Shown piece by piece: positions 43,360 to 53,635 of a stretch of 64,000 nucleotides of DNA. Made by a program: the position numbers and the translations under genes. The DNA is from Wolbachia endosymbiont (group B) of Parapoynx stratiotata (GTDB taxonomy: Bacteria > Pseudomonadota > Alphaproteobacteria > Rickettsiales > Anaplasmataceae), in contig NZ_OX366335.1 of assembly GCF_947250635.1 (NCBI RefSeq), forward strand, positions 1,054,001 through 1,118,000, given 5' to 3'. Within the stretch, counting starts at the first letter, position 1, and each line of letters starts with the position of its first letter. The notes under the pieces were generated by a model that had not been told where the DNA came from, did no database searches, and saw only the letters and a program-made list of their open reading frames with translations.

Positions 43360-45363
43360 TTATGGTAAATTAGCAATTTTTTCCCTAGAATCAGAAACTC
43401 TTCTTAATTCTTCACGTTTTACCCATGAACCCTTCTGCTTATTGGATTCGCTTATTAATTCAGGACGCATTAACCCACCAGATCTAGCAAAAACACCTCG
43501 GTCTATGGCTTCAATGACTGATAAACCTCCCAGTAAGCAATTTTGTCCTATTTCTTCATAATTTTCTATTCCCTCATTACAATCTTCTATTGCTTCATTA
43601 TAACTTTCTATTTTATCAAGTAGAAGTAGGCCTTCTTCACTCACCTCTACTTTTATCCAATTTTTATTTTTCTCATCAGGATATAACCTAACTTCTAATT
43701 CTCCCAAACTAGTATAGAAAGTTAATACTACATCGCTGCCTTCTGTAAGATCTGTGTAATTCCTTATGCCATCTTCAATTTTAATTTCTACTTCACTATT
43801 ACCGATCTTTACTATATTTCTTCCACACTTTACATCTCCATCTGTTAGACCTAAATCCCTTGCCCCATCTGTTATCTTTATAATGTCTATTTTACTATCT
43901 TTAGAATATTCTAAGTAAAAAACGGAGTTGTCTACTCTTGCATCTTTTAGCTCGCTATTGGTTGCACTTTTTGCGATTTCAATAAACTTATGAGAATTGC
44001 TAATATAATCTCTATAAGCTTTTTTTAGGTTAGTTTTATGCTCTTTAAATTCTGATGTCAGTGTGTTAGCATCAACTGTATTACCAAACACTGCCCCTTT
44101 TGATACTAATTGACATATTATATTACTAGCAACTTTAGGATTTTTTTCCAACTCACTGATTTTTTTCATCACATAATCGGTAAAAGTGTACTCATTACCT
44201 GAAAAGAAATCTTGTGAAAGAGAATAGTTTAATCGTACACCAGACTTTATAGCATCGTTTACAATCTCTTCAAGTTCAGCCATGTTTTGAGCCTGAAACA
44301 CCTTATCAGAAAACTCATTTAACTTTTCCTTTTGATTTGAGGTTAAATTAACGAGTAATTTACTGACCTGTCCTTTCTTTTGCTGACGATAAATATTTAT
44401 ACCATAATCTAATGCTCCTGCTTCTAGAAATATTTTTCTTAACTCTTGAGCAAGATCTTCATTATCCCAAGCAAAACGATCAACATACGAAAACACTTTT
44501 GATTCACCCATTCCTTGCCTAATATTTAGCACTACTTTTAGGTCTGAATCTCTTTTATGCTTACTTAAAAACTCCTTTAAATTTTTAGTGCAGTCTGAAT
44601 CGAGTACAAGTAAGTCATACAATTCCTTATTCAACTTTTTCTGTTTATCAGTTAAAAATAATTCTTCTATATTATAGCAGAGTTTATTAGTTGCTATTTG
44701 TTGTGGAGTTTTGCCCTTTCTACTTGTTATATTAGGTTTAGCTCCTTTCAAAAGAAGAGAGTTTGCATTATCGTGGTGACCTTTGGCAGCAGCAAGGTAT
44801 AATGGTGTTTTTCCTTTATTATCTTGTATGTTAGGATCTGCGCCTGCTTCTAAGAGTAAATCTATAGCCTGATTTCCTGTGCGACGAAATCCACCAATCT
44901 TTGCTCCTGCAATTGCATGCAATACTGTTGATTGAGATTCTCCTCTTCTTAGGTTAAGAATTACTTTTAAATCTTTATTGTTTCTATTATCATGTAAAAA
45001 TTCTTCAAGGGGCTCAGTATTATCAAATGAACCACAGTTAGAAGTTAAACATTTTAGAGCACTAAGTAACTTTTTGTTTAAATTTTTTTGACTTGGTGTA
45101 AGGTCATGATCTAGAGCAAACCAAACACAAATCTGTTCACTTAATCCAAGTTTGCTATCTATCAAAGATAATGGTTCATTATAGTTTCTGACTGATGGTA
45201 AGTCTCCTGAGTACCACATATCATTCATCAGCTCATTTAATAAATGCTCTTTAGATGATAGATGTTCTATAATTGATTCATATTCAAAATCAGATGGCTC
45301 TGGTTTGGATTTTAGCTTTATTTGATTGATGATAGATTTTGTTATCCCAGTAAATTTACCCAT
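43360..45363 (-). CDS. ankyrin effector candidate sharing a C-terminal domain with its neighbour
   Basis: A 667-residue protein. Two ankyrin repeats lie at about 165-230 (QAIDLLLEAGADPNIQDNKGKTPLYLAAAKGH, then GAKPNITSRKGKTPQQIA). Around them a module recurs: LTPSQKNLNKKLLSALK then NRNNKDLKVILNLRRGES at about 90-150, and LTDKQKKLNKELYDLL then RDSDLKVVLNIRQGMGES at about 235-290. The C-terminal part (about 500-650) with NYTDLTEGSDVVLTFYTS and GQNCLLGGLSVIEAIDRGVF is shared with the next gene. Start at 45363 with AGAGGAGTAAGT. The function is unknown; a host-directed role is inferred from ankyrins and position. Confidence 0.78.
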   Translation of the reverse strand: MGKFTGITKSIINQIKLKSKPEPSDFEYESIIEHLSSKEHLLNELMNDMWYSGDLPSVRNYNEPLSLIDSKLGLSEQICVWFALDHDLTPSQKNLNKKLLSALKCLTSNCGSFDNTEPLEEFLHDNRNNKDLKVILNLRRGESQSTVLHAIAGAKIGGFRRTGNQAIDLLLEAGADPNIQDNKGKTPLYLAAAKGHHDNANSLLLKGAKPNITSRKGKTPQQIATNKLCYNIEELFLTDKQKKLNKELYDLLVLDSDCTKNLKEFLSKHKRDSDLKVVLNIRQGMGESKVFSYVDRFAWDNEDLAQELRKIFLEAGALDYGINIYRQQKKGQVSKLLVNLTSNQKEKLNEFSDKVFQAQNMAELEEIVNDAIKSGVRLNYSLSQDFFSGNEYTFTDYVMKKISELEKNPKVASNIICQLVSKGAVFGNTVDANTLTSEFKEHKTNLKKAYRDYISNSHKFIEIAKSATNSELKDARVDNSVFYLEYSKDSKIDIIKITDGARDLGLTDGDVKCGRNIVKIGNSEVEIKIEDGIRNYTDLTEGSDVVLTFYTSLGELEVRLYPDEKNKNWIKVEVSEEGLLLLDKIESYNEAIEDCNEGIENYEEIGQNCLLGGLSVIEAIDRGVFARSGGLMRPELISESNKQKGSWVKREELRRVSDSREKIANLP

Positions 45364-45430
45364 ACTTACTCCTCTGAGCTAAAACATATGATATATTATA
45401 TGCAATATATAACATTAAATCAATAACCAT

Positions 45431-45477
45431 AATCTTTTTACTACTCACGTCGTTTGTTAAGTTTTTATGGTGAGTAA
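45431..45477 (-). promoter_or_regulatory. upstream control repeat of the 667-residue gene
   Basis: On the minus strand: TTACTCACCATAAAAACTTA then ACAAA, five bases, then TGAGTAGTAAAAAGATT. The arms TTACTCA and TGAGTA(G)TAA form an inverted pair. The identical arrangement precedes the neighbouring paralogue at 47022-47067, about 70 bases before the start codon in both cases, with an A/T-rich TATATTATAT stretch between. This suggests a shared promoter or operator. Confidence 0.55.
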
Positions 45478-45511
45478 TATAAGATCTTTAGACAATCAAG
45501 CAGTTTAGCAT

Positions 45512-46951
45512 TTACCCTACAGTACGGCTTGTTGTCTGTTTTGAATTTGTTACTATCTCACACCAACTATTTTTTTTCTTTTCATTAGATAAGGTAATTT
45601 TTTCAGAAGATTGACGTAGTGTTTCATGTTTTTCAAAATATCCTCGTTTAATCGCATCATGTACTGAATATCCACCAAGTAAGCAATTTTCTCCTATTTC
45701 TTCCTTATCTTTTAATTGATCAAGTTTCTTCTTGTCATCGTCACTTATCTTTACTTCAATTTTATTGTTGTCTTTATCACTAGAACGTAGATGAATACTA
45801 ATCTTTCCTACTTCAGTAGTAAAAGACATTTCAATGCCACCTTCTAAAACGTCTGTATAATTTCTTTTTCCTCCTACATTTTCAACTCTTACTATACTCT
45901 TTCCAACATGAAATATATGATGTCTAAAACTTAAATCTTTCACTTTTGGATTATTTATAACTTTTGCAACCTCAACAGTGCTATCTTGCGAATATTTTAC
46001 ATAAAAATATCCATTATCCATTTCTACGTGTAAAGCTTTGCCTTGGGCACTACTGTTTATAATACCTTCATCTGCTACACTTTTTAGCTTGTTATCGATT
46101 TCTTCACGTTCTGCAAAAATCTCATAACTGAACCCATAAGTTGCATACAATAACTTATCATCATAAAAGGAACTGCATTTTACTCTTCCACCTTTTAATA
46201 GTAAATTACTCATGATATTGCGTATAATACCTATATTTTTATCATCTGATACACCCTCGTAGGCAGGAATATCTCTTATTCCCTTAGAAACTAAACTTGT
46301 TATAGTCTCACTATCGTCTGATAAACTCTCATAAGGTGGTAATCCCTTATGCTGTCGTATTCTATCAGGGATATTTCTTATTTCCTTAAAAATTAAACTT
46401 GTTATAGTATACTTATCATCGTTATATTTTGAATTGAGTCTTATCCCTTTTTGCAAATATTTATTTGTTATGCACTCTATACGCTCTAAAGCAGTGTTTG
46501 TAAAATTTTCATGCTTATCCCTATAACCTTGATCATTTTTTGTTACTACATCTTTTAACTCTTTACGAAATTCATCAATTAGACTTCTCTCACTTTCAGT
46601 CAGTAGTAGATCTAACTTAATTAAAGCAGAGTCTCTTGGACTAATAGAGTAATTTTTCCAATATAAATCACTATCATCAGTTTCACTCTGATACGACAAT
46701 GTATGTTTTACACATGTGTCAACAGCCTCCCTAGTTTCATGTCTCTGATCAAGGTCATAACATTCCGAACGATTACTTATTCCTTGAACAAACAAACTAT
46801 AATCATCTAAATCTGTTATGTCATCTTCAGGCGTTGGTTCCTCATTGCTATTACGCTCAATTTTTGAATGCCATGGCTCAGTATTTAATTCCTCTCCTAG
46901 CTTTTGTTCACTGATAGATTCTACAACATATTTTACTGACTCTGTATCCAT
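45512..46951 (-). CDS. effector candidate, paralogue of the 667-residue protein without ankyrins
   Basis: A 479-residue hydrophilic protein. The C-terminal 200 residues align with the neighbour: RNYTDVLEGGIEMSFTTEVGKISIHLRSS and GENCLLGGYSVHDAIKRGYFEKHETL. The N-terminus is acidic (NEEPTPEDDITDLDDY) and the middle helical (LLLTESERSLIDEFRKEL). No ankyrin repeats or membrane segments are visible. I chose the start at 46951 because of the perfect AGGAGGTAGT ribosome binding site. No known domain is recognised. It is not similar to CifA proteins as I remember them. Confidence 0.75.
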   Translation of the reverse strand: MDTESVKYVVESISEQKLGEELNTEPWHSKIERNSNEEPTPEDDITDLDDYSLFVQGISNRSECYDLDQRHETREAVDTCVKHTLSYQSETDDSDLYWKNYSISPRDSALIKLDLLLTESERSLIDEFRKELKDVVTKNDQGYRDKHENFTNTALERIECITNKYLQKGIRLNSKYNDDKYTITSLIFKEIRNIPDRIRQHKGLPPYESLSDDSETITSLVSKGIRDIPAYEGVSDDKNIGIIRNIMSNLLLKGGRVKCSSFYDDKLLYATYGFSYEIFAEREEIDNKLKSVADEGIINSSAQGKALHVEMDNGYFYVKYSQDSTVEVAKVINNPKVKDLSFRHHIFHVGKSIVRVENVGGKRNYTDVLEGGIEMSFTTEVGKISIHLRSSDKDNNKIEVKISDDDKKKLDQLKDKEEIGENCLLGGYSVHDAIKRGYFEKHETLRQSSEKITLSNEKKKNSWCEIVTNSKQTTSRTVG

Positions 46952-48087
46952 ACTACCTCCTAGCCTAGATATAGAATATATTATGTACAATATATAATAT
47001 TGGTCAAGCTAATTTCAACACAATCTTTTTACTACTCATATTTTTGTTAAGTTTTTATGGTGAGTAACAATGGAGTATGTAGATAGGTTAAAAGTTGCTT
47101 ATGACTGCAAATTTGAGCTAATTTTACTATAGATTAAAATAGTTAAGACCTATATTTGATATCACTATTATTAAGAGCGTGATGGATTATGCTTTAAAGG
47201 AGTACGGAAACTGCTGAAGTTTTTACAGCAAACCTGTATGGAGCAACTTCAGCAGAATAAACAAACACATGCCAGTATTAGTAGAGAATTATTTATAAGT
47301 CAATTAACTTTTTCAAAAAATATTTTAGTGAAGATACCATGCTAGCTAGTATTATAAACAATTCAATTGTTTACTCCTTCAAAAAAGATCGTATATTTTT
47401 GAGAACAAGTTGCGTAAAAATAAGGTTATAAAAATAGAAGATTTAAATTATTTCCATAAGCTTAGGCAAAACAGTTCGTATGTATATATGGATAAAATGG
47501 GCTAATATGGCTAGTTTTAGCGTATAGCAAAGTCAGAATACAAAAAAGTTCGTATGTATCGCGCGGTAGACCAATGGATCCCAAAACAAAAAGCTCTCAC
47601 GCTTGCTGATTTTAGTTATCGGAAATGGCTGTATTGTTTCAGTTTTGAGTAATATGTAAAGTTGAATTAGTACTTAAAAATAGAAAGAGTACATTGCAGT
47701 AAAAAAACAGAAGTGTTTTTGCAAGTACTGGCTTTAGTTTTAAAAATACAAACTAAAATAAAATGCTAAAAATTTCTTGCTCTGCTAGATCTTTTTAGCT
47801 ATAATGTGATTCAATGTAAAGAATACATGGGGTGTTAGATAAATTGTATTATGTACATCATTCAGAAAGCAATCCTGGCTTTTTTAAGAATATATCTAGT
47901 TTAGTAAGAAATCAAAAGAAAGGCGCACTGTAATCAAAGTTACTTAGGATTACCGTAAAGTTTCTACAGCAAATTGGTTTGTTACAGCTGCATAAGAATC
48001 AAATGAATGAGATGTCAAAACCAATCTTCAGAAAAGAGGTGTACGACAAAACAATCAAAATATGAATATTAAAATATAGGGGGCTTT
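46952..48087. other. 1.1 kb gap between effector genes
   Basis: No convincing gene. It holds the control repeat at 47022-47067. Two diverged copies of a short element (TACGGAAACTGCTGAAG at about 47203 and TACCGTAAAGTTTCTACAGC at about 47952) have a third weak match at about 53545. GGGGTGTTAGATAAATTGTA at about 47829 resembles the end of the decayed IS256 relative at 53925-55151. The stretch looks like old IS debris plus the promoter of the large gene. Confidence 0.4.
47022..47067 (-). promoter_or_regulatory. upstream control repeat of the 479-residue gene
   Basis: The second copy of the repeat described at 45431-45477 (complement TTACTCACCATAAAAACTTA then ACAAA, and TGAGTAGTAAAAAGATT), 71 bases upstream of the start codon at 46951. 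The A/T-rich part between repeat and gene is also similar in both copies. Confidence 0.55.
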
Positions 48088-51000
48088 ATGTTAGGTAAAG
48101 AAAATACAAAGGAACAAGTAACAGATAATCAATCTAGGTTAATAAGAATGCAAAAAGAAGACATACTGCCATCTAGTAATCAGCAAATATTAAAGCTGCC
48201 AGAAGGTTTTACAATAGGGAAAGCAATTGGAAGAGGGGATTGTTTCTTTGATGCAGTTGCACAAGGACTTAAGCAATTAAAGCCTGAAACAAACTTTACT
48301 GTGAAATCTTTGAGAGAAATTTGTAGGAAGCAAGCTTTAAGTAGTCAAGAAATGAAAGAAAAGATTATAGCCGATGCTAGAAACCGTGAAGATTCTACAG
48401 TAATACCTCCAGGGCCTGGTATTGATGATGATGAATTATGGAAGACTTATTTGGTTGGTATAGAATACAGTAATGAAGATATAGAAAGAATGCAGAAGGA
48501 CAATAAAGAAGTGGCTTCATCATTAACTGATTTAAAGTATGGAAATACGTTGCAGGTTCCTATATGTGGCAGACCTGAAATTGAGGGAAGAATGATTTGT
48601 AATGAATATAATGTTAAGCTGCATGTTATTGAATATCTTCCCATATATGAATGGTCAGGGTCTCTTATTTATGGATTAGGATCCAAATTTGTAAGTACAG
48701 ATTATAATGAAAAAGATACTATACATATAATAAATAAAGGAGATTTTCATTTTGAGCCAATCTTGAGCGAGACACTATTAATAAGTGAAATACAGAAAGA
48801 ATTTACTAGTATTCTAGAGGGTTCTAATCTTATAGAAGATAGAAAGCTTGAAAAGCTAAAAAGTTTTTTTGAAGCATATCCGAGTCTAAACGTTAATTTT
48901 CAGGTGAATCAATATAATGATACACCGATACATATTGCTGTTCGTGCTGGAGAATCAAAAATTGTTAGGTTTTTGCTAAAGATAGGAACGCAAGTTGATG
49001 TTTTAAATGGAGAGGGAAAGACTCCTATAGATATTGCTAAAGATAATAACAGAAAAGATATCGCTAAGATACTGCAACCGCTTATTTCATATGAAGAAGT
49101 TGATGTACCGGGAGATGGCAGTTGCTTATTTTGGTCCGTTGCTTTAGCTTACTTAACTCCCGTAAAATTTGATGATTATGCCTTTCATGAAAGGTTTAAA
49201 GAATTATTTGCGAGCGACTATGATGTACATTCAATTCAAAGGCTAATACAAAGTAATGCAAATATTTATGAAGATAGTGTAATGAAGCAATTAGTAACGA
49301 AGACATTTCGTTGTGAGGTTGCTGATGAAGTATGTTTCAGCCAAAGAAGATTTGAAAATAAGGTTGAAATTATGGATCTTTTTGAGAGTCACAGTGGAAG
49401 TTATTTTACAGGAGGTACCTTTAAAAAAGAGTTTGAACATGAATTCGGTGCTGAAAAAATTGAGCAGTATAATATTGACACTAGTAAACTCCAACCCAAT
49501 TTTTTTGATGAAAGTGCAATAAAGGAAATTTGTACTGAACTTAATAAGATAAAAAAACGTGATCAAGTTCAGGAATTTATATTTGATACATACTTGAAAT
49601 GCATGGAAATGACTCAAACTTGGGGTGGAAAGCATGAAATAAATGCAATGTCTGATCTACTAAATACAGCGATAATAGTGTCTGAGAAAGATTCAAAAGA
49701 TCTTATATACAATGAAAAGAAAAAATACTGTAACAAAATACGCTTGTCTTATAAAGAAAATAATCATTATCAATTTTATCAAGTAGAGTATTCAAATTTG
49801 ATGAAGTTTGTTCTGAGTTTCATTCAATCATTTGAAACGAGGCTTATTATATATGATATACTTGCAAGTACACTGAGAGAGGGGAACAGAATATTTTCGG
49901 ATGGGGTGAGCATTAACAGGTTTGTGCAAAGTATTTTTGGATGTTCAACACATGATGATTGGGAGATGTTTGGTATGAAAGCATCTTTGAGAGAAGGTAA
50001 TGTAACAAAAGCGACAAAAAGTTTTATTAATCTATCAGACTTAATAGGAACGTTTAATGAATATAAACTGGGCTTTAGAAAAATATTAATGGATGCTGGA
50101 TGCAATATTTTTCAAAGTTTTGAAATGCAGTTTGAGAAAATAGGCTTTGATCATATTTCAAAGATAGCAGATGATATCGTAGATAAGATAATTGAATATT
50201 ACATTCAGAAAGAATACAAGGGAGATTTGAGCAATATAAGAATAGCTGAAACCCTTGTTCTAAATACATACTTTCAAGGTATGTCTGCGCAGTATGGAGA
50301 AATAAGTTATAATCTTAGAGACCTATATGAAAATATCGGAATTGCAGAAGGCAGTGAAGGCTCTTTCGTCTATTATAGAAAGAAAAGTGAGGATAAATCT
50401 AGTCAGTATGGTTATCGCCGTTCCCTTATGGGTGAAAAGTCGAAAAGAACATATGATACAAGATATATTAGAGTAGAAGCTACAAACGTAGAACTTGAAA
50501 ACTATGTGTATACTTTAGATGCCTTAAATATACAAGAATTTAAGGCTAAAGTGGAGAAGGTATTTTATATTGTCAATAAAGAAATCCAAATGCCAAGCAA
50601 AAAGATAATTGAGGATCTTATAGTAAAAATTAAATCCCATATTGAACAAGAGGTAAGCTTTTTAAACGAGCATATCTTATTTTGTTGTCAAGAGCGCAAA
50701 CAAAATTTAGATATGAATTTGAAATACTTAGTTAAAGAAGAAGGAAAAAAAGAACAACATATAATAGGAGGCAAAGAGTTAATAGGAAGAACTGAAAAAA
50801 ATAGTGATGTTGTATCTTTGATGGAAAAAAATTTAAAAACAATTCCAAATTCGTTTTATTATCTAAAAGTAAAAGAAGCATTTGTAAATCATGCTGAAAC
50901 AGTCTCTCAAAACTATAGCAACCTACTTGAATCAGAGCATGGTAATACAGCAAGATCTAGGAGTTTTTGGCCTAGTATAAAAGTATCAGATATACAAAGA

Positions 51001-53451
51001 TTATCATCTCTACTTGGGAAAATGAATTTTAAGGATGTATGTGCTCCAGTAGAAGAATTCACTGGAAGAAAGAAACAAATAGAGGAGATATATACAAAAT
51101 TACATGGGGGAGAAGTAATAATAGTAGGTCCATCTGGAATTGGCAAAACTCAACTAGCTAGAAAATTTGTTGAAGAAAACAAAGGAGTTTATCTTCATAT
51201 CTATGAGGTAAATACTCAAGATATATTGTCCATGGAAAGTTCTTTTGATTCCCTTGTCCGAGATAGGCTAAGCATGTGTATGGAAAGAGAAAGAAATAAA
51301 GGAGAGGAAAAATGCCTATTCCTTTTTCAGGGAGTTAAAAAAGAAGATCTAGAGAGAATTTTAAAGATCAGAGGTAAAAGAGGTGGTTTTGACTGCTTAT
51401 TTACTTCTTCTGATCAAGGTTATCAAGATATAGCAGAAGTGTCTTTAGATAGTCTTGGAGAAAAAGAAGCTATACAACTTGTAAAAAGAATTTTAGAGAT
51501 AGCAGATAAGTCGCAAGATGAAAAAATAAAAGCACTAATAAGAAAACTCGAAGGTTTTCCATTAGCTATAAATCTAGCAGTAGCATGTATTAAAAACAAA
51601 GGATCAAGCTCTTTGAGCGAAGCATTTGGAATTTTTGAATATTTAATACAATACGAAAGTTTTAATCAGAAATTTCCACGAAACACTAGACAAAATGAAT
51701 ACGATAGAATACTGCAAATAACATTACTAATCTCGATGGAAACAATAGAAAAGATGAGTTCTGGAGAGAAAGTTCTAAAAATTTTAAATGCTATGGCTTA
51801 TTTTGGTCATGGTACAATTGATCCCAATTTATTTCTTCCCTGGATTAGATATGAGGATAGGCTATACTCCATTTTTAAATTGCTAGAACAATATTCGATA
51901 ATTTATCCAAAAAAGGAAGGTAAATACAAGGTCTATACTATGCATGAATTAATAAAAAAAGTAATACGTTCACAGTTTACCATAGATGAGGAAAAATACA
52001 TATTAAGTTGTATAATAGAATTGGTATCTGAAACTGAAGGAGGGTTTTTAGATGTAGTTCACCTCTTATCTTTGTTTGATCATGGTCAAAAATATGACTA
52101 TCTAATAGAAGAAAATAAGAATCTTCCTTGTTTAATTTTAAGTGGCTTAAATGAGTTATATGAGTATCAAAAAGTTATCAATCTTACGTCGCAATTATAT
52201 CAATTACTTGCTGTAGATGATGGATATTCAAGGTTGATCAAATATGAGTTTGCCTGTGCGCGAGCTGGTTTGGGATGGTATGATAAAGCATTAAAAGTCT
52301 TTCTAGATTTGAAAAAATTAGAGAAGGTAAATGATGTATTTCCTTCTCTTGCTTTGGATAAAAAAATACTTTCTATTTATCTCAAACAAAAAAATTATAA
52401 AAAAGCATTGTCGTACAGTAAATACAATAACTTTATATTTACTAGTTCATTTAACGAAGAAATCATGGAACTTATAGAAGAACATCTAGATATGGCAGTT
52501 ATTATAGCTGAAGTATTTGTAATGCAAAAAAGATATACTGATGCATTTACAACTTTGTACTATGTAAGACAACTGAGAAATGAAATTTTCCTTAAAATAA
52601 GTGATTTTAACTCCGATGATGATCCTTATCTTGATCCTTCCGAGGTGTATGAATTTTATAATTTAGATACAAAATATATCTATGCCTTAGCATATTTCTT
52701 TATGAGTCAAGAAAGAAAAAAAGTAACTATAAATGAAGAAGCGTTACCACATAAAGAAGATTTACCTCGTGAATTGAGTATAAAAGCTTTATTTAGGCAG
52801 CTACAAGATATTCTGATAAATCAAGAGAGTAGTCAGTACTTACAACCGGCTCCTTATTTTGTTGCAATAGAGGTAGGAAAAGTAATTCAAAGAGAATTAA
52901 GAGAGAAAGCATTGCAATATTTTGAGAAAGTGCTGAAGCTACAAAAAAATTATGGATTTTTAGATAATCATCCTAACGTACTATCTGTGAAGTTTTATAT
53001 AGCTGTTTTACATAGTTGCTTAGAGGATAAAGAAAAAGCATTACAAGAACTTCAACGATTGCAAGAATTACAAGAGAAGGTTATAGGGATAAATCATCTT
53101 GATACTTTAGATACTGTATATGCTATACAAAAGTTGTTTACTAGAGATGAAGATAAATCAACATATTTAAAAAATGAGGTAGAAAAAAGAGAATCGCTCT
53201 TACAATTTGAAAAATCTGATTTGAATGCTAAGGGTGTTTCAATCTTAAAAGAGCTTTATGTAGAAAAAAATAGGGAAAGTTCTTCTTCAGTATCAAGTGA
53301 AGAGTTACTGCTAGGAAACAAAAGGTTTCTAGACACAGAGAGTACAAAAACTAAAAGGAGAAAAATAGATAACCAGCCAGCCAGTAAGATTTATCTTAAC
53401 GATGTCAACGTAAATCTTAGCCGTCAGCAAGATGCTATAGTCAATTTATAA
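48088..53451 (+). CDS. giant OTU-ankyrin-OTU-NB-ARC-TPR effector candidate
   Basis: A 1787-residue protein of eukaryote-like design. OTU-like domain 1: residues 40-225 with GRGDCFFDAVAQG (Cys52) and DFHFEPI (His221). Ankyrins: 275-330. OTU-like domain 2: 335-566 with PGDGSCLFWSVA (Cys346), WGGKHEINAMSDLLNTAIIV (512-531) and NNHYQFY (His560). NB-ARC: 985-1300 with FTGRKKQIEE, Walker A GPSGIGKT (1014-1021), a degenerate Walker B (CLFLFQGV, no Asp), GFPLAI (1156-1161) and MHE (1285-1287) in place of MHD. TPR-like: about 1600-1690 (NHPNVLSVKFYIAVLHSCLEDKEKAL, GINHLDTLDT). Basic KTKRRK patch: 1754-1759. Ribosome binding site GGGGG. It is likely host-directed, with deubiquitinase activity predicted. 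Confidence 0.88.
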   Translation: MLGKENTKEQVTDNQSRLIRMQKEDILPSSNQQILKLPEGFTIGKAIGRGDCFFDAVAQGLKQLKPETNFTVKSLREICRKQALSSQEMKEKIIADARNREDSTVIPPGPGIDDDELWKTYLVGIEYSNEDIERMQKDNKEVASSLTDLKYGNTLQVPICGRPEIEGRMICNEYNVKLHVIEYLPIYEWSGSLIYGLGSKFVSTDYNEKDTIHIINKGDFHFEPILSETLLISEIQKEFTSILEGSNLIEDRKLEKLKSFFEAYPSLNVNFQVNQYNDTPIHIAVRAGESKIVRFLLKIGTQVDVLNGEGKTPIDIAKDNNRKDIAKILQPLISYEEVDVPGDGSCLFWSVALAYLTPVKFDDYAFHERFKELFASDYDVHSIQRLIQSNANIYEDSVMKQLVTKTFRCEVADEVCFSQRRFENKVEIMDLFESHSGSYFTGGTFKKEFEHEFGAEKIEQYNIDTSKLQPNFFDESAIKEICTELNKIKKRDQVQEFIFDTYLKCMEMTQTWGGKHEINAMSDLLNTAIIVSEKDSKDLIYNEKKKYCNKIRLSYKENNHYQFYQVEYSNLMKFVLSFIQSFETRLIIYDILASTLREGNRIFSDGVSINRFVQSIFGCSTHDDWEMFGMKASLREGNVTKATKSFINLSDLIGTFNEYKLGFRKILMDAGCNIFQSFEMQFEKIGFDHISKIADDIVDKIIEYYIQKEYKGDLSNIRIAETLVLNTYFQGMSAQYGEISYNLRDLYENIGIAEGSEGSFVYYRKKSEDKSSQYGYRRSLMGEKSKRTYDTRYIRVEATNVELENYVYTLDALNIQEFKAKVEKVFYIVNKEIQMPSKKIIEDLIVKIKSHIEQEVSFLNEHILFCCQERKQNLDMNLKYLVKEEGKKEQHIIGGKELIGRTEKNSDVVSLMEKNLKTIPNSFYYLKVKEAFVNHAETVSQNYSNLLESEHGNTARSRSFWPSIKVSDIQRLSSLLGKMNFKDVCAPVEEFTGRKKQIEEIYTKLHGGEVIIVGPSGIGKTQLARKFVEENKGVYLHIYEVNTQDILSMESSFDSLVRDRLSMCMERERNKGEEKCLFLFQGVKKEDLERILKIRGKRGGFDCLFTSSDQGYQDIAEVSLDSLGEKEAIQLVKRILEIADKSQDEKIKALIRKLEGFPLAINLAVACIKNKGSSSLSEAFGIFEYLIQYESFNQKFPRNTRQNEYDRILQITLLISMETIEKMSSGEKVLKILNAMAYFGHGTIDPNLFLPWIRYEDRLYSIFKLLEQYSIIYPKKEGKYKVYTMHELIKKVIRSQFTIDEEKYILSCIIELVSETEGGFLDVVHLLSLFDHGQKYDYLIEENKNLPCLILSGLNELYEYQKVINLTSQLYQLLAVDDGYSRLIKYEFACARAGLGWYDKALKVFLDLKKLEKVNDVFPSLALDKKILSIYLKQKNYKKALSYSKYNNFIFTSSFNEEIMELIEEHLDMAVIIAEVFVMQKRYTDAFTTLYYVRQLRNEIFLKISDFNSDDDPYLDPSEVYEFYNLDTKYIYALAYFFMSQERKKVTINEEALPHKEDLPRELSIKALFRQLQDILINQESSQYLQPAPYFVAIEVGKVIQRELREKALQYFEKVLKLQKNYGFLDNHPNVLSVKFYIAVLHSCLEDKEKALQELQRLQELQEKVIGINHLDTLDTVYAIQKLFTRDEDKSTYLKNEVEKRESLLQFEKSDLNAKGVSILKELYVEKNRESSSSVSSEELLLGNKRFLDTESTKTKRRKIDNQPASKIYLNDVNVNLSRQQDAIVNL

Positions 53452-53635
53452 TATTGACTGGCAAAACATTATCTTCTTACAACAGATGGGTCTAGATGCT
53501 TAAATTTCTAATATTATTTAATGATAATCTAAGGACAATTACAGTAAGGTTTCAGCAGAAGTTTAGATACATGGTTCCAGAGTGTGATGGTAGTGTAAAT
53601 AAATGAGGAGCACTGTAAACATATAAATTCTTCCC
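53452..53635. other. gap after the giant effector gene
   Basis: 184 bases. Contains a weak match to the dispersed short element (ACAGTAAGGTTTCAGCAGAA) and no obvious hairpin terminator or promoter. Confidence 0.4.

Noticed and set aside
47820-47860. A further IS256-type end (GGGGTGTTAGATAAATTGTA)
   Set aside because: It resembles the end of the decayed element at 53925, but only over about 20 bases with several mismatches and without transposase sequence nearby.
45512-53451. A cifA-cifB operon made of the 479-residue gene and the 1787-residue gene
   Set aside because: The two genes are on opposite strands. The shorter protein does not resemble CifA as I know it, and the large one shows no recognisable PD-(D/E)XK nuclease or Ulp1 domain. 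Only size and location were suggestive.
48088-53451. Ankyrin/latrotoxin-type protein instead of OTU protein
   Set aside because: Only about two ankyrin repeats are present and no latrotoxin C-terminal pattern is seen, whereas both OTU Cys and His surroundings are clear.
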